Shown: one piece after another, positions 44,468 through 56,232 of the stretch | Layout of the letters: every line of letters starts with the position of its first letter | How positions within the stretch are numbered: position 1 is the stretch's first letter | Made by a program: the position numbers and the translations under genes | Origin: Ceratothoa steindachneri | Taxonomy: Eukaryota > Arthropoda > Malacostraca > Isopoda > Cymothoidae | NCBI GenBank assembly: GCA_963969495.1 | Contig: OZ018321.1 | Span: 129,615,120-129,679,119, forward strand | DNA: 64,000 nt | Direction: 5' to 3' | Notes under the pieces: generated by a model | Told to the model about the DNA's origin: nothing | Databases searched by the model: none | The model's input: the letters and a program-made list of their open reading frames with translations, nothing else

Positions 44468-47400
44468 AATTGGAAGTAAAGAGGAAACCGAGCCAATGGA
44501 TAGTGCACTTCCCCCCAAAACCTGTAAAACAACAGAAGAACTAGGTATGAGAATTTATGGTTCACCATCTGCACCAATACTGAAGATTTCAAAATCAACT
44601 GACATCATATCAGGAATTATTAAGGAGAAATACAAATACGACTACGTAGCCTAAATAAACGGCTCTAAAACAAGGTTTAATTGATAGCTCCCAGGATTCT
44701 TGCTTTAAACTCACATATGAGATATTTAAAAAGAAGAGAAGCGGGAGGATAAGATCTCCAGTCAGAGAAAGCGGATCGAAAGCGAAACAGCTGCATAAGA
44801 ATTAATCATGGATAATCAATTAAGATATATTAGAGACTTAAAAAAATCTTCCTCTTCAATGTTAACGGTTGGACAAATAAGAAGAGGATTTACAGCAAAA
44901 TCATAAGGAACCTGGACCCAGATATTAGCCTTATTTCTGAGCTCGGCGTTGACATGAAGACAGATTACATTAAAATCTACAATTACGAAGTACTAATGGC
45001 AAACCACTTTAAACGAAAGATTTAATGGCCTTGCAATTGCAATCAGGAGAGGCATAAGATTTCAAGAAATTCAAGGTCTAGATGAGTTTTACTTGGCGAT
45101 AAAAATCAAGATGAACTATGATGACATTGTGGTGGCCGTCGGTTATCAACCTCCAAGACACTCATATTTGCCAATTCCTAGCTTTGTCCATTTATTCCGT
45201 AGAAACGCCTCTACAATCTTAATCGGAGACCTCAATGCTCGCTGCAGAGAGGCGGGTTACACGACGGCGTTCATTGGAGTGTGTAACTTACTGAGCCTCC
45301 TAATTAAGAGGAACAGTGCAGAGGGAAGAACCAGGTTTCACCAGCTTTTTAACCAGAAGGTCCTTGACCACGCCTGATACTATACTAACTAACGCAAATT
45401 TCGCTCTTAATCAGGTGAGAGTACCGGGCCCTTATCTACCATATGACCATATCAGCCTGGTGACAATGATATCAACCTCACCAATACAGGTCGAAATACC
45501 CAAACAAGGTGCTTGAACATAGCTGATTGGGACGCAAAGAAAGAACATCTGAACACCATACAAGAAAATCAACCGAAGGAGCCTCGCTTGATCAGAACGA
45601 TCAATGTTTTCGCAATGTAGTAGAGAAAATTAAAGAGGCTGACCGTCTTCCACCCCCAAGGTGGGATAGAGATATCACCGAGAAGATGGACCGCCTGGAA
45701 GTCCTTATCAACGATATAAACTTCTATGGAAACACAGCCCAACGTTATAGAGAACTGCGCAAATTGATATACACCATCAAGCTTCTCATTATGGAAAAGA
45801 CTAAGCAGGCTTTAGACAACATAATTGGCAATATGGACACAAAAGGTGACCCCAGAAAATTTTGGCATCAACTTAAGAGATTGAGAGGAACCCCTCAAAG
45901 GGATAAAATAAGCTTATTAGTCAACTGAGATGAATTTACCAGAGATAGAAATGTAGAGCCCCATTTCAGAAATTATTGAATAAATTGATTTCATATAAGC
46001 GAAGTGGAAAATGCAGGATTCAACAGGAATAACGAGGAAGAAGTAGAAACAAGGTTGAGAGAGCTGCGTGATAAGCTCGCACCTCATAATCTGGTTAACA
46101 GAACATGCTGTGTTCGTGAGGAAGAAAGGCCATTCACTCATGAAGAGTACGAAATCGCATTGAAAAGGCACTGAAAATGACAAGTATAACGAAAAAGCAT
46201 CTTATAAAAGCACACTTAAATGTTAATCAAGCTATTTTTAATACCTTCAATGCATGATAAATGTTGGCCACTTCCCCGAGTTATTAAAGAGAGCAAATAT
46301 GATATTTTTAATAAAGCCTGGAAAACCAAAGAAAGCAATCAGTAGCTACAGGCCAATCTCTCTGTTGGAGTTTATAGGCAAACTCTTTGAAAAACTCTTG
46401 AACACCAGACTTAGGAACTACTTGGGAACTAACGACCTATATAACAACCAACAGCATGGTTTTCTAAGGAAACTCGGCAAAGAAACCGACCTGGCCCTTA
46501 TAACTGAGAAGATTGCGATTGCTAAGGCCAAAGGCAATAGAGTAGACAAGTGCTAATAGACGTGGCCTCGTCATTTGACAAGGTCTGAGTACCAGGCCTG
46601 AAAAGAAAAATCTACGACCTAGGCATGGCGGATGGCACGACGAGGATTTTTTATGCAATTACATTGAAAATCGAAAAGCCATGATTAGCATTAATGGTAT
46701 CGAAGGGGAATTCTTCGACCTGGAAGCAGGGGTGCCACAGGGGTGATGTTTGAGCCCCACATTGTATGCAATATATACCAGCGACCTCCCTCACCCTAAA
46801 TACGATTTTTCTCAATATATACAACTGGCTAAAGACATCACCTAAATCGTGACGAGCGACTAGCGTAACCGGAGGGATGTAGCCAACAGAACAGGAAGAG
46901 AAATCGCAAATATAAACACCTATGAAAAGGAAACAAAATAAGGACAAACATCGACAAGTTTAAGATAATACCGATGGAACGCAATCGAATAGTGGAAGTT
47001 GTGGTGGAGCGTGAACATTACCATTACTCCACAGAAGGCAAAGTACTCGGCTTAAAGATGACAACTAGAGGATATAAAATACACCTAAAAGAAAGATCGC
47101 TGTAGCCAGAAAGACGCTCCGATCTCTATTCCGTTTTGGGCTACTGTCACCGTCCAATAAGAGGAAATTATACTTACTTCTCGTGAGACCACTGCCCCTG
47201 TAACTCGTCATTCCCACGCACACCTTAAGCAATTCAGCGTTAAGGGAAGCACAGAGGATACAAAACATGGCACTGAGGTTTATCTCAAACGTGACTCTTT
47301 TGGACCGTCTTCCCTCAACATTGCTGCACGCAATAAATGAAAAAGATCCACTATATCGGAAAAAAATTACCAAAATATGCCGGAAAAATAACAAATCTAC

Positions 47401-47500
47401 TGAGACTACCGAATGAAGACTACCTAGATATATACTTCAAACAAGCGTTTGAAAGCAGCCAGCTGAAGATGCAAAGAGAAATTATACCGATATATACCTA
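44468..47500 (+). pseudogene. Jockey-like LINE ORF2 (endonuclease and RT), decayed
   Basis: Endonuclease from about 44810: SLISELGVDMKTDYIKIYN-like start, VVAVGYQPPRHSYLP near 45130-45175 and ILIGDLNARCREAGY near 45217-45262 (GDxNA block present). The RT follows: FPELLKRANMIFLIKPGKPK near 46272-46332, SSYRPISLLEFIGKLFEKLL near 46340-46400, QHGFLRK near 46450, FFDLEAGVPQG near 46711-46743 and LSPTLYAIYTSDLP near 46750-46790. The YADD box is altered to LAKD near 46824-46835, removing one catalytic Asp. INTYEKE follows near 46910. No RNase H is seen. Frames change near 45080, 45390, 46170 and 46560, and several stops occur. The element orientation matches ORF1 upstream. Dead copy. Confidence 0.8.
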
Positions 47501-47990
47501 AAAAAGTAAAAAGATACTTATAAGTTAAGAAAAAGATCCGAAGGGGACATATTAAAATAGAACAACTACACCATAATAAAAGATAAAAAAGAGAAGAAAA
47601 TGAAACACATTAAAATAAAACAACTACAATATAACAAAAAATCCGAAGTGGAGAAAATTAAATAAATTAATATAAAAAAGATCCGAAGTGGATACATTAA
47701 TTAAAATTTATTAAAGCATTAAAATGTAAAGAAATAAACCAAACAAGAATAAGTGCATTAGCAAGTTATCCCCCCAAAACCCAACTACTTTGAGAAAACA
47801 AATGCTTGAACGCTAAAGCGTTTTAACACAAAATATATCATAAAGAATCATAAGTACTGAGTTTGCCAGATGATCTGGCACATAATTTTCTCTTTCTTAA
47901 TTACACTTACTTCTATCTAGTTTTCTCTTAACTATCCCTAGACCAATTTCTCTCTATAAATATCACAATCACAATTGATTATTTTAAAGA
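47501..47990 (+). other. A-rich 3' region of the Jockey-like LINE and spacer
   Basis: A/T-rich with a recurring word near 47530, 47640 and 47678 (variants of AAAAGATCCGAAGTGGA), a short tandem arrangement likely to be part of the LINE 3' untranslated region. Nothing coding is seen to 47990. Confidence 0.5.
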
Positions 47991-49303
47991 TTTGAATGTT
48001 CACTGTGTGGGCGCAGGAGGCGAGAATGTCTCCAGCACCTTCCATTAGCAGTCCTTCCACTTCTTTTGGAGAATAGAGTCCCTCGTAGGTCCAATTGTAG
48101 TACCCCTAAGAAGTCTTTGGAACTACTGCTCCGCGTCTTCTTTTGGGGGCTTGCACAAGGGCGAAGCAAAGACCTTAAAGGCAATGTTTTTCCCGTCGTT
48201 CGAAAAGGTATCCTTTGGCAAGGATTTCCTTTTTCAGTCTGAGTGGCACTCCTTCGTCCAGTTGGTCTTGTTCCTCTTTTTCCTCTGTATGTTGGGATCC
48301 TTGTCCAATTTTTGGTGCTTTTGCCTTTCTCTTAGCTTGTTGTTTCTTCTTTTTGGGATGTTGAGTATTTTTTATGATGATGGGGGATTATTGGGAAACT
48401 ATAGCTTCTTCTTTTACTCATTCATCGGCATAAGGCGATTGAGCTCTTCTGGGAAAGTGCCAAGGTTAGCCATGTTTTCAAAGTATGCAAAGATAACCAT
48501 TGCTATGATCTCCTTGCTTTCATTTGAAATTAGTAGCTTCGAAATGTTGTCCGTCCCATGATGTTTGTTTTTGCTGCCGCTGTCAGGTCATATGACCTGG
48601 CCTTTGCCTCCTTTTTTTCATTCATTTTCTCCCTTTTTGTTTGAATTGTTTTTCTGTGGATGAGAAACCTCATGGACAGGGCCCTATGGTCCCCTTTAAA
48701 GTTAATGCACTTCGGTTTCTCGCACTTATATCTCTTACACCTGTACCCGGAATTGGCCCAGATGGAGCAGGTTACGTTAGTCGCCTGGCATTCTCTTGTC
48801 GGATAGCTTTCAACACTGAATCATTTGAAGAAAAATTCAAAAGGAATGAATCCTTCTGCTTCAATCTACTCCAGGGCGATGCGCAGGTAGAAACCCAGAA
48901 GGCCTTCGTTCTTGGCCATCTAAACCATTTTTATGCTCGAGAAAACGATTTTTAGTGTTTTGTGGCTTTCCGAATTTTTCGACTCTGGTAATGATCGCCC
49001 ACTTTTGTTTTCTCGTCAGCTCAGTTTTATTTCTTCACAGGAGTTGCCTGTGCAGAAAGGGTCGAGCCGCTTGAGAATAATAGTTCGGCACACCAGAATT
49101 GGTTGAGGGACGGAGAATTCTAGCCCAACCTTCTAAAATGGCTTTTTAGCCTCTTTGGAGACGAGACGTTCCACATCCTCCATTGTGTCGCAGATAGTAA
49201 GTATCCAGTGCGGATATCGATCAGTCGTATGAGGGCGATGTTCATGACTCCATAAATAGTATCCATCACGGTCATCCTGCTGAGGTTTCCCCCGGAATGC
49301 CCC
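47991..49303 (-). pseudogene. LINE ORF1 (zinc-knuckle gag-like protein), decayed
   Basis: On the minus strand from about 49300: YLLSATQWRMWNVSSPKRL near 49150-49210, then TRKQKWAIITRVEKFGKP near 48960-49020. Three decayed zinc knuckles at about 48840-48680 (VESYPTREC; CSIWANSGYRC; KCINFKGDHRALSMR) sit where LINE ORF1 proteins of invertebrates have three CCHC-type knuckles; several Cys and His are replaced by Phe, Trp, Tyr or a stop. A Lys/Arg-rich tail follows. No endonuclease or RT follows downstream on this strand, so only ORF1 is present. Family match is from memory of the knuckle spacing. Confidence 0.55.
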
Positions 49304-49441
49304 CATAGGAAAGAGAAGGACCGCTGCCTGAAGGGCCCCATGGGGTGGGCACCCCATGATAACAAGTGAGCCCCCTCACTTGTTATCATGGGGTGCCCAC
49401 CCCATGGGGCCCTTCAGGCAGCGGTCCTTCTCTTTCCTATG
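49304..49441. repeat. Perfect 67-bp inverted repeat with 4-base spacer
   Basis: Arms 49304-49370 and 49375-49441 are exact reverse complements, separated by CCCC. The arms contain GGGGCCC-rich sequence and would form a very stable hairpin. It sits at the 5' end of the LINE ORF1 remnant. Confidence 0.97.
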
Positions 49442-49730
49442 TTTTGCTTTTTTTTGTGCGATAAAGTATTCCTGATCGCACGTGTAGCAGTGCTAAATTG
49501 TATGGCAAGTTTGTCTTCAAGACTTCTCCTTGGCATTTCCTCCTTTACCACAGCAAGCCATTATGATAGCTAGGACTCAAAACGCCAAAATTACGATCCA
49601 GCTATTGAATCTATTACTGAACAAGCACAATGAATTAGGCGTTCGAGGCTATCGGGAAGTCAAGGTTAGGCTAAGGTTACATTTGTTTAGGATAGGGACT
49701 TTGCAAAATTTGAATTATTAGTAAAAAACT
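49442..49730. other. Spacer after the palindrome
   Basis: No recognised gene. A 63-codon plus frame at 49530-49721 has no known motif. Confidence 0.3.
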
Positions 49731-49947
49731 TTAATTAGCATCATCCCGTTGTCGTTGAATGCAATTTCACGGATGGTTTGCGAAAAAAATTAGTTAAAAG
49801 AATCAAACATATCTTTATAGACAATCGTTTATTCTTCATTCGCAAATGGAGCAATGGGTTTAAAACTACCGTACTGTTTTTTGTGGTTTTTAAGAGCTTA
49901 AAGGTCAATAGAAAAATAATTTTAACTTCTAGATAGCCTCGAACGGT
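49731..49947 (+). repeat. Left copy of a ~216-bp direct repeat flanking LTR element D
   Basis: Aligns with 56016-56232 with about 11 differences counted by eye. It ends exactly at the outer edge of the left LTR of copy D (CGAACGG then TGTCGTAG). Confidence 0.95.
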
Positions 49948-51252
49948 GTCGTAGAATGGACTCTCGACGATATACCATATATAACTATTCGATGAGGGAA
50001 CTTATTTAATTATCTTTAGAGTGCGGGGATGTCTAGGCTGGCCGATATTATGTATCTTCGATATGCTTAAGAAGTGGAACTGAGCTCAAGGATAATAATA
50101 TTGCTATCATTAATAAAATAGAGTTTTATTAATAAAAACTATTAACAACACACAAAACGGAAAATATTGACATAAACAGAGAATTGGAAGGGGTCGTGGG
50201 AAATCGAGCTAAACCGGGGATTAAGAGATTTAAAAAGGTAAAACAAATATAAATTAAAGGGATGAGATGGTTCGCTAAACCATTTAAAGCACAGGATAGA
50301 GTTGGCAAAAGGGTTAAATACTCAAAGGTAACGTTCGGCTTACGTAATTATACTTGTTGTGCAGAGGAAGGTGACCTGAAGGAATTTTCGGTCCGCTGGC
50401 GAGTTCCAGCCGAAGGGGTGGAATTAAATGATCCTGACATGGCGTCTTGGAAATGGAAACCATTTCTTGACGAACGGGCTTGAAGAACAATTGGCTGTTC
50501 TACGTTGTTCTCTTCTGAACAACAGGGGGGGTGAGAACCGTCTCTTGTCTACGGGCTCAAGAACAATGGCGGTTCTAATGTTGTTCTCTTCTTAACAACA
50601 AGGGAAAAGGGTGAGAACTGTTTCTTGGCGAACGCGCTCAAAAAAAACAATGGCTGTTCTAACGTTGTTCTCTTTCTGAACAACAGGGGGAAGATGGTGA
50701 GAACCGTTTCTTGTCAACGGGCTCAAAAGAACAATGGCTGTTCTAATGTTGTTCTCTTTCTGAACAACAGGGGAAGCCTTGTGGATTTAGCGTCACGAAG
50801 GCTCGAACCTTGGCACGCAAAGAATATTGTCCTTCTTCTGGACAAGTGATGGTGAATCTCGAGGTCGAGGTTCCTTGGCGCAATAGGTGAGAGTGGGTCA
50901 TAGTGATGTTTCGCGACGAAAATCTAGATCTCCAATCTGCTCTTAGTGGTAAAGTTTCCTATCTAAATAGTCGAGACATCTCCTTGGCGTGGGGGACAAT
51001 GGAGTGGGGGCTTCGAGGGAATGCACAGCGGAGCCTGAGAACAATGCCTTATCTGACCATAAGCCTAACTCAATCTGGCGAGGGCGGCGCGTGGGGCGAC
51101 GAAAAAAGATAAACCTCTTTGTTTAAACATTGACTCAGGTGGCTGCGATAAGGCGCCAGGCTTCAAAGCGAAGATGCACGTGGGTAGCATCATGGTTTTA
51201 AATAACATGTGATAGTGGTTGAAATTAAGCGGCCCAAACCCGTTCTATCACA
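49948..51252 (-). repeat. 3' LTR of copy D
   Basis: Plus-strand TGTCGTAGAATGGACTC to TTCTATCACA, about 1305 bases, four hairpin units at 50485-50770. Same family as the LTRs of C and E. Confidence 0.92.
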
Positions 51253-51264
51253 CCCCTCCATTCC

Positions 51265-51670
51265 GAGGAAAGTTGTCACTTCGAGAAAAAAAAAGAGAGA
51301 AGGGACAACGATAGAGCTCCGTTATGGGGAACTCGTTTTCTTGTACCAACCGTACCTTCCTGCACCTAACTAGTATTACCTCAATACATATGATTATTTT
51401 GATCTTTTGATTAAAGGGGAAAATAACCTTTAATACAAACTTGATAACAAAAAAAGGGCATGGAACAATGAAATGATATAAAATTAGTACATATGTGACA
51501 AAATAATTTATACGTAATTTGATGAGTACAAATATATATACATACAAAAAAAAATAGGCATTGAGCGTTACAAAATTCAGACATATACATTAACTAATTA
51601 TCTTACAAGAGAATTTAATTTAAGTCGTACAAGATGGTATATACATACATAGAGATCCTAATCCTACGAA
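51265..51670 (-). other. 3' untranslated region of copy D
   Basis: Closely similar to 39607-40019 of copy C. No coding signal is seen. Confidence 0.6.
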
Positions 51671-51675
51671 TACAA

Positions 51676-53062
51676 TTACTCTACGCTATTCGGTAACGCA
51701 TTCCTACTGAGTGCCTCAGCGACCTGGTTATCGGAACCTTTTATATAATTTATTTGAAATTGATACTCTTGCAAGAGTGAACTCCAGCGCATGATTTGGC
51801 CGTTAGAGTGTCGCACATTCCTACTATAAGCTAACGGACGGTGGTCAGTTCCTATCTGAAATTCTTTTCCTATCAATTACATTTTGAATTTGTCTATAAC
51901 CCAGAAAATTGATAGGGCTTCCTTCTCTATAGTGGCATATCTCTTTTCGCGTGGTAATAATTGGCGACTAGCATATGCAACTGGATGACTCGTTCCATCA
52001 TCCACGTATTGAAGGAGTACACCTCCAATGCCCTCGTTGCTCGCGTCGGTCTTAATCCCAAAGGATTTTTCCGGGTTGGGCAACTTTAAAATGGGGGCAG
52101 AAATGAGCTTACTCTTGAGCTGATTAAAATGGGGAACAGCGACATCATTCCAACGTAAACGATCGGGGGAATTATCTTTTAAAAGGGGGCTGAGGGGCGC
52201 CGAAATTGCAGTGAAATTCGGAACAAATCGCCGATAGTACGAAGCTGATCCTAGGAACGATCTTAATTGCTTCTTTGTAATCGGGAGGGGCATGTCAGCG
52301 ATTGCCTTAATCTTGTCCCCTTGGGGACCTAACTTGCTTTGTTCTATTTTGAAACCCCAGTATTTCATGGTTTCGTGGGCAAAATGGAATTTGCTGGGGC
52401 CAATGGTGAGGCCATTTTCGCGCAGTCGCTCGAAAAGAGCTAATAGGGTGGTTAAATGGTGACTCCATTCAAATAGTTCTTGTAGCTGACTCTTTTGATG
52501 TGGTGTCAGCTGCGCGTCAATATTTAGGTCAGAGGGTTCAAAAGACTCGCCTGGTAGGGAAGGAGGAGGGTAATCGGCATCAGGTTGGATGCACACTGTC
52601 TGTATTACATTAAGGGACTCCGCGGGGTAATCTTCTTCAAGCGCCGATGTTTCGTCCAGTTCTACGAAGGTATGTCCATGGGCGCGTTGGGGTACTTTTT
52701 TTCTTTGGGTACATGGAGAGTCTCCGTGTCCTTTCCTTGTCTTGGGCCTTATCACCTAAGGGTGATAGTAATTCACACTCCTTTTGTGCCGTCCTAAATT
52801 CCTGGTTAAGGGTCTCCGAGAAATCGGACGGTATCGGGGTTCTGATGGGGACGGGCTCCTGGGCTTCTTTCTTAGCTTCGCCTCGAGGAAGGGCAGCCTG
52901 AGACACAGGGTCGAAACTTACTTGGGGGCTCTGTCCTATAAGTACGGAACAGAATTGTATGGGTGCTGAAATGACTTCAGCCCAGCCATCATAATATTGA
53001 CACTGCAGGTAACATCTAACGAAGGGGAATTGGTTCGCCCGCCCAAGGTAGTCATGTACCAC
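51676..53062 (-). pseudogene. Protease-RT thumb-RNase H region of copy D
   Basis: Minus strand, same domain series as copy C. The protease-to-RT linker is at 53062-52640, the RT start fused to the thumb near 52455-52475 (QLQELFEW then SHHLTTLLALFERL) and RNase H follows (KTDASNEGIGGVLLQ). Relative to C it has a frameshift between about 52640 and 52755 and a nonsense codon at 51876-51874, where C has Tyr. The missing RT palm and integrase are the same as in C. Confidence 0.8.
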
Positions 53063-54393
53063 CGCAACTTTTCGTGGTTAGGGTCCACTGAAGCGAGGAG
53101 TTGGTCGGACACGATAAAACACGTACATCCTGTGCCTCTGACGAGAGTCGATACTCGGCAGCCGTTCACGCTGCCCTCCTCAAATTTCAAAGTTCCCGAT
53201 GAACTTTTATCAAAAATAAAATTTACCTGGTAGCCTGACGGAGGGAAAGAAATTGCTGCTTGGGTCTGCACCACCGGGGGAGCCGGGGTTGTATTAATCT
53301 GGTGAACTTGGTGGGCTGGTCCGCTTTTAAGCCTAGAATTTTGGGGGCAATTCCAGCTCATGTGGTTTTCTACACCGCAGGTGAAGCATATGATTGGTCG
53401 CTTCGGGAAGAGAGATGGAGGAGAAATCTTAACGGGAGGTTTGGAGTCCCGTTGTTGGTTTTGGGGAAAGAAGTTTTGGGGTTTTACGGGGCTCGGAAAC
53501 TTCGTCGGCTTTCCTGTGAAGGGGCGCGAATCCTTCCTTTTTTCCTTGTAAGGGGATTGGTGAGAAGTTCGATTCTTCTTTGGGTATAAATTATGGCTTG
53601 CGGCATAGACATCCGCTTCTTCGGTACATTCTTTAAAGGTCTGGCACCAACGATCCTTGAACAACGCACGGATCTCCGTCAGGAGAGACGCCAAAAATTG
53701 ATCCCGCAACACGAAGTCTGTCAAGGACTCGTAGTTCGGATCAATCTTTGAGGATTCTAACCAAAATTTAAAATTCCCTCTAAGAATGTATCCGAATTGA
53801 CGGAACGTCTGTCCGGGTTTAATACGACCTCCTCGAAATTTTTGGCGGTAGAAATCGGGAGTCATATTATGAGCGGCCAATAACTCAGCTTTTAAGGTGC
53901 TGTAGTTAATTGTACATTCAGATGGTAAAGATATAAAAATTTCGCGCAATTTACAATTTAACAAGGGAAGTAATCTTACTACACCTTCATCCTCCAGATC
54001 CATGTTATTGATTTCGAGGATCTTTTCGAAGTAGGCTAAAAATGCTCCGAAATCCTCTCCGTCCTTGAAATTGAGGAGCTTTAGTGGGAGATTGGGGGGA
54101 GCTTCAGAACGTGAACTGGATGACTGTATTTCTGCTTCAACACGAGCTAATTCAATCTGATGTTGAAGCTCAGCTTGACTTTTCCGTTCCTTTCTTTCTC
54201 TTTCTTCTCGTTGGATTTCTCTTTCTTCTCGTTGGATTTCTCTTTCTCTTTCTTCTCGTTGGATTTCTCTTTCTCTTTCTTCTCTTAACTTTTCTCTTTC
54301 CGTTCTTTGCTCTTCTTGAACGTACTCAATTAGTTATTTTCCGGAAAGTCTCAAGGATTCTCCTTGCGCTTTAAAGATTTCGAACTGATTCAT
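53063..54393 (-). pseudogene. Gag of copy D
   Basis: The ATG at 54393-54391 begins MNQFEIFKAQGES. A nonsense codon follows at about codon 20. Then come a coiled-coil repeat of EIQREERER type (54290-54190), the gag core (GVVRLLPLLNCKLREIF at 53980-53930; FRQFGYILRGNFKFWLES near 53750-53805; KECTEEADVYAASHNLY near 53590-53640), the knuckle CFTCGVENHMSWNC near 53345-53390 and the start of the protease, where the active-site residue is Gly (GTGCTC). A frameshift near 53060 separates it from the rest. This is the most complete gag in the window. Confidence 0.8.
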
Positions 54394-54726
54394 CTTTGCA
54401 CTTGGAGGCGCAAAAGTCAACCAACTAAAATTCCTTGCAACAAGAATTATGCCTTCTAGCGAATTAGTCTACCTAAATCTGGGCACTGACCTATTCGTAA
54501 TTGGTTTCTCAATCTAAATAACCACTTACTAAAATCACCAAAAAAAAACACAAACAAATTATTATAACAGTTCCTTGAGCTACTCCAGCTTCTTAAGTTT
54601 CAAAAAAGGGGATAGCAATCGTTAAAACAAAAGGGAACTACTATACTCTATTATTATAACGAATAACACTATGCTTTACTCGACTGAGACCAGTGTTTGC
54701 AAAGATATAGCGTTAAACCTTACACA

Positions 54727-54736
54727 CCTGACACCA
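54727..54736 (-). other. Primer-binding site of copy D
   Basis: Element-sense TGGTGTCAGG. The first nine bases match the complement of CTGACACCA, as at tRNA-Leu 3' ends. It lies 57 bases from the LTR because of an intervening (TA)n run. Confidence 0.65.
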
Positions 54737-54746
54737 AATTTAAATA

Positions 54747-54747
<1 letters not shown>

Positions 54748-54793
<46 letters not shown>
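54748..54793. repeat. (TA)n microsatellite in the leader of copy D
   Basis: A TA run directly between the leader and the LTR. The same site in copy C has only a few TA units. Confidence 0.95.
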
Positions 54794-54797
<4 letters not shown>

Positions 54798-56014
54798 GTA
54801 GAATGGACTCTCGACGATATACCATATATAACTATTCGATGAGGGAACCTATTTAATTATCTTTAGAGTGCGTGGATGTCTAGGCTGGCCGATATTATGT
54901 ATCTACGATATGCTTAAGAAGTGGAACTGAGCTCAAGGATAATAATATTGCTTTAATTAATAAAATAGAGTTTTATTAATAAAAACTATCAACAACACAC
55001 AAAACGAAAAATATTGACATAAACAGAGAATTGGAAAGGGTCATGGGAAATCGAGCTAAACTGGGGATTAAGAGATTCAAAAAGGTAAAACAAATATAAA
55101 TTAAAGGGATGAGATGGTTCGCTAAACCATTTGAAGCACATGATAGAGTTGGCAAAAAGGTTAAATACTCAAAGGTAACGTTCGGCTTACGTAATTATAC
55201 TTGTTGTGCAGAGGAGGGCGACGTGAAGGAATTTTCGGTCCGCTGGCGAGTTCCAGCCGAAGGGAGGGAATTAAATGATCCTGACATGGCGTCTTGGGAA
55301 TGAGAACCGTTTCTTGACGAACGGGCTTGTAGAACAATTGGCTGTTCTACGTTGTTCTCTTCTGAACAACAGGGGGGGCGGTGAGAACCGTCTCGTGTCT
55401 ACGGGCTCAAGAACAATGGCTGTTCTAATGTTGTTCTCTCCTGAACAACAGGGGGAAAGGCTCAGAACGTTTCTTGGCAAACGTGCTTAAAAGAACAATG
55501 GCTGTTCTAATGTTGTTCTCTTTCTGAACAACAGGGGAAGCCTTGTTGACTTGGCGTCACGAAGGCTCGAACCTTGGAACTCAAGGGATATTGTCCTTCT
55601 TCTGAACAAGTAATAGTGAATCTCGAGGTCGAGTTTCCTTGGCGCAATAGGTGAAAGTGGGTCGTAGTGATGTTTCACGACGAAAATCTGGATCTCCAAT
55701 CTGCTCTTAGTGGTAAAGTTTCTATCTAAATAGTCGAGACATCTCCTTGGCGTTGGGTTCAATGGAGTGGGAGATTCGAGGGAATGCACAGCTGAGCCTG
55801 AGAACAATGCCTTATCTGCCCATAAGCCTAACTCAATCTGGCGAGGTCGGCGCATGGGTCGACGGGGGAAGATAAACCTCCTTGTTTAAACATTGAATCA
55901 GGTGGCTGCGATAAGGTGCCAGGCTTCAAAGCGAAGATGCACGTGGGTAGCATCGTGGTTTTAAATAACATGTCATAGTGGTTGAAATTAAGCAGCCTCA
56001 ACCCGTTCTATCAC
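54794..56014 (-). repeat. 5' LTR of copy D
   Basis: Plus-strand TGTCGTAGAATGGACTC to GTTCTATCAC, about 1221 bases, three hairpin units at 55330-55536. The final base of the usual CACA end is altered (CACC), and the 216-bp flank repeat begins one base later. Confidence 0.9.
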
Positions 56015-56015
56015 C

Positions 56016-56232
56016 TTAATTAGCATCATCCCGGTGTCGTTGAATGCAATTTTACGTATGGATTGCGAAAAAAATTGGTTAAAAGAATCAAACATATCTT
56101 TATAGACAATCGTTTATTCTTCATTCACAAATGGAGCAATGGGTTGAAAACTACTGTACTGTTTTTTTGTGGTGTTTAAGAGCTTAAAGGTCAATAGAAA
56201 ACTAATTTTAACTTCTAGATAGCCTCGAACGG
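56016..56232 (+). repeat. Right copy of the ~216-bp direct repeat flanking element D
   Basis: Partner of 49731-49947 in the same orientation. It begins TTAATTAGCATCATCCCGGT and ends CGAACGG, after which unique sequence (CTATTTCGCGGCC) continues. Confidence 0.95.

Larger units (their letters stand above)
49948..56014 (-). mobile_element. Non-autonomous LTR retrotransposon copy D
   Basis: LTRs at 49948-51252 and 54794-56014, polypurine tract 51253-51264, primer-binding site 54727-54736, interior on the minus strand. The LTRs differ by roughly 10 substitutions in the first ~270 bases, so it is older than copy C. It has a fuller gag than C but lacks the same integrase and RT-core regions. No 5-bp target duplication is seen at the LTR edges; a 216-bp direct repeat lies there instead. 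Confidence 0.9.

Noticed and set aside
49304..49441. Possible microRNA precursor or bacterial-type terminator
   Set aside because: A perfect 67-bp arm with 4-base loop is unlike a miRNA hairpin and there is no T tract or upstream gene.
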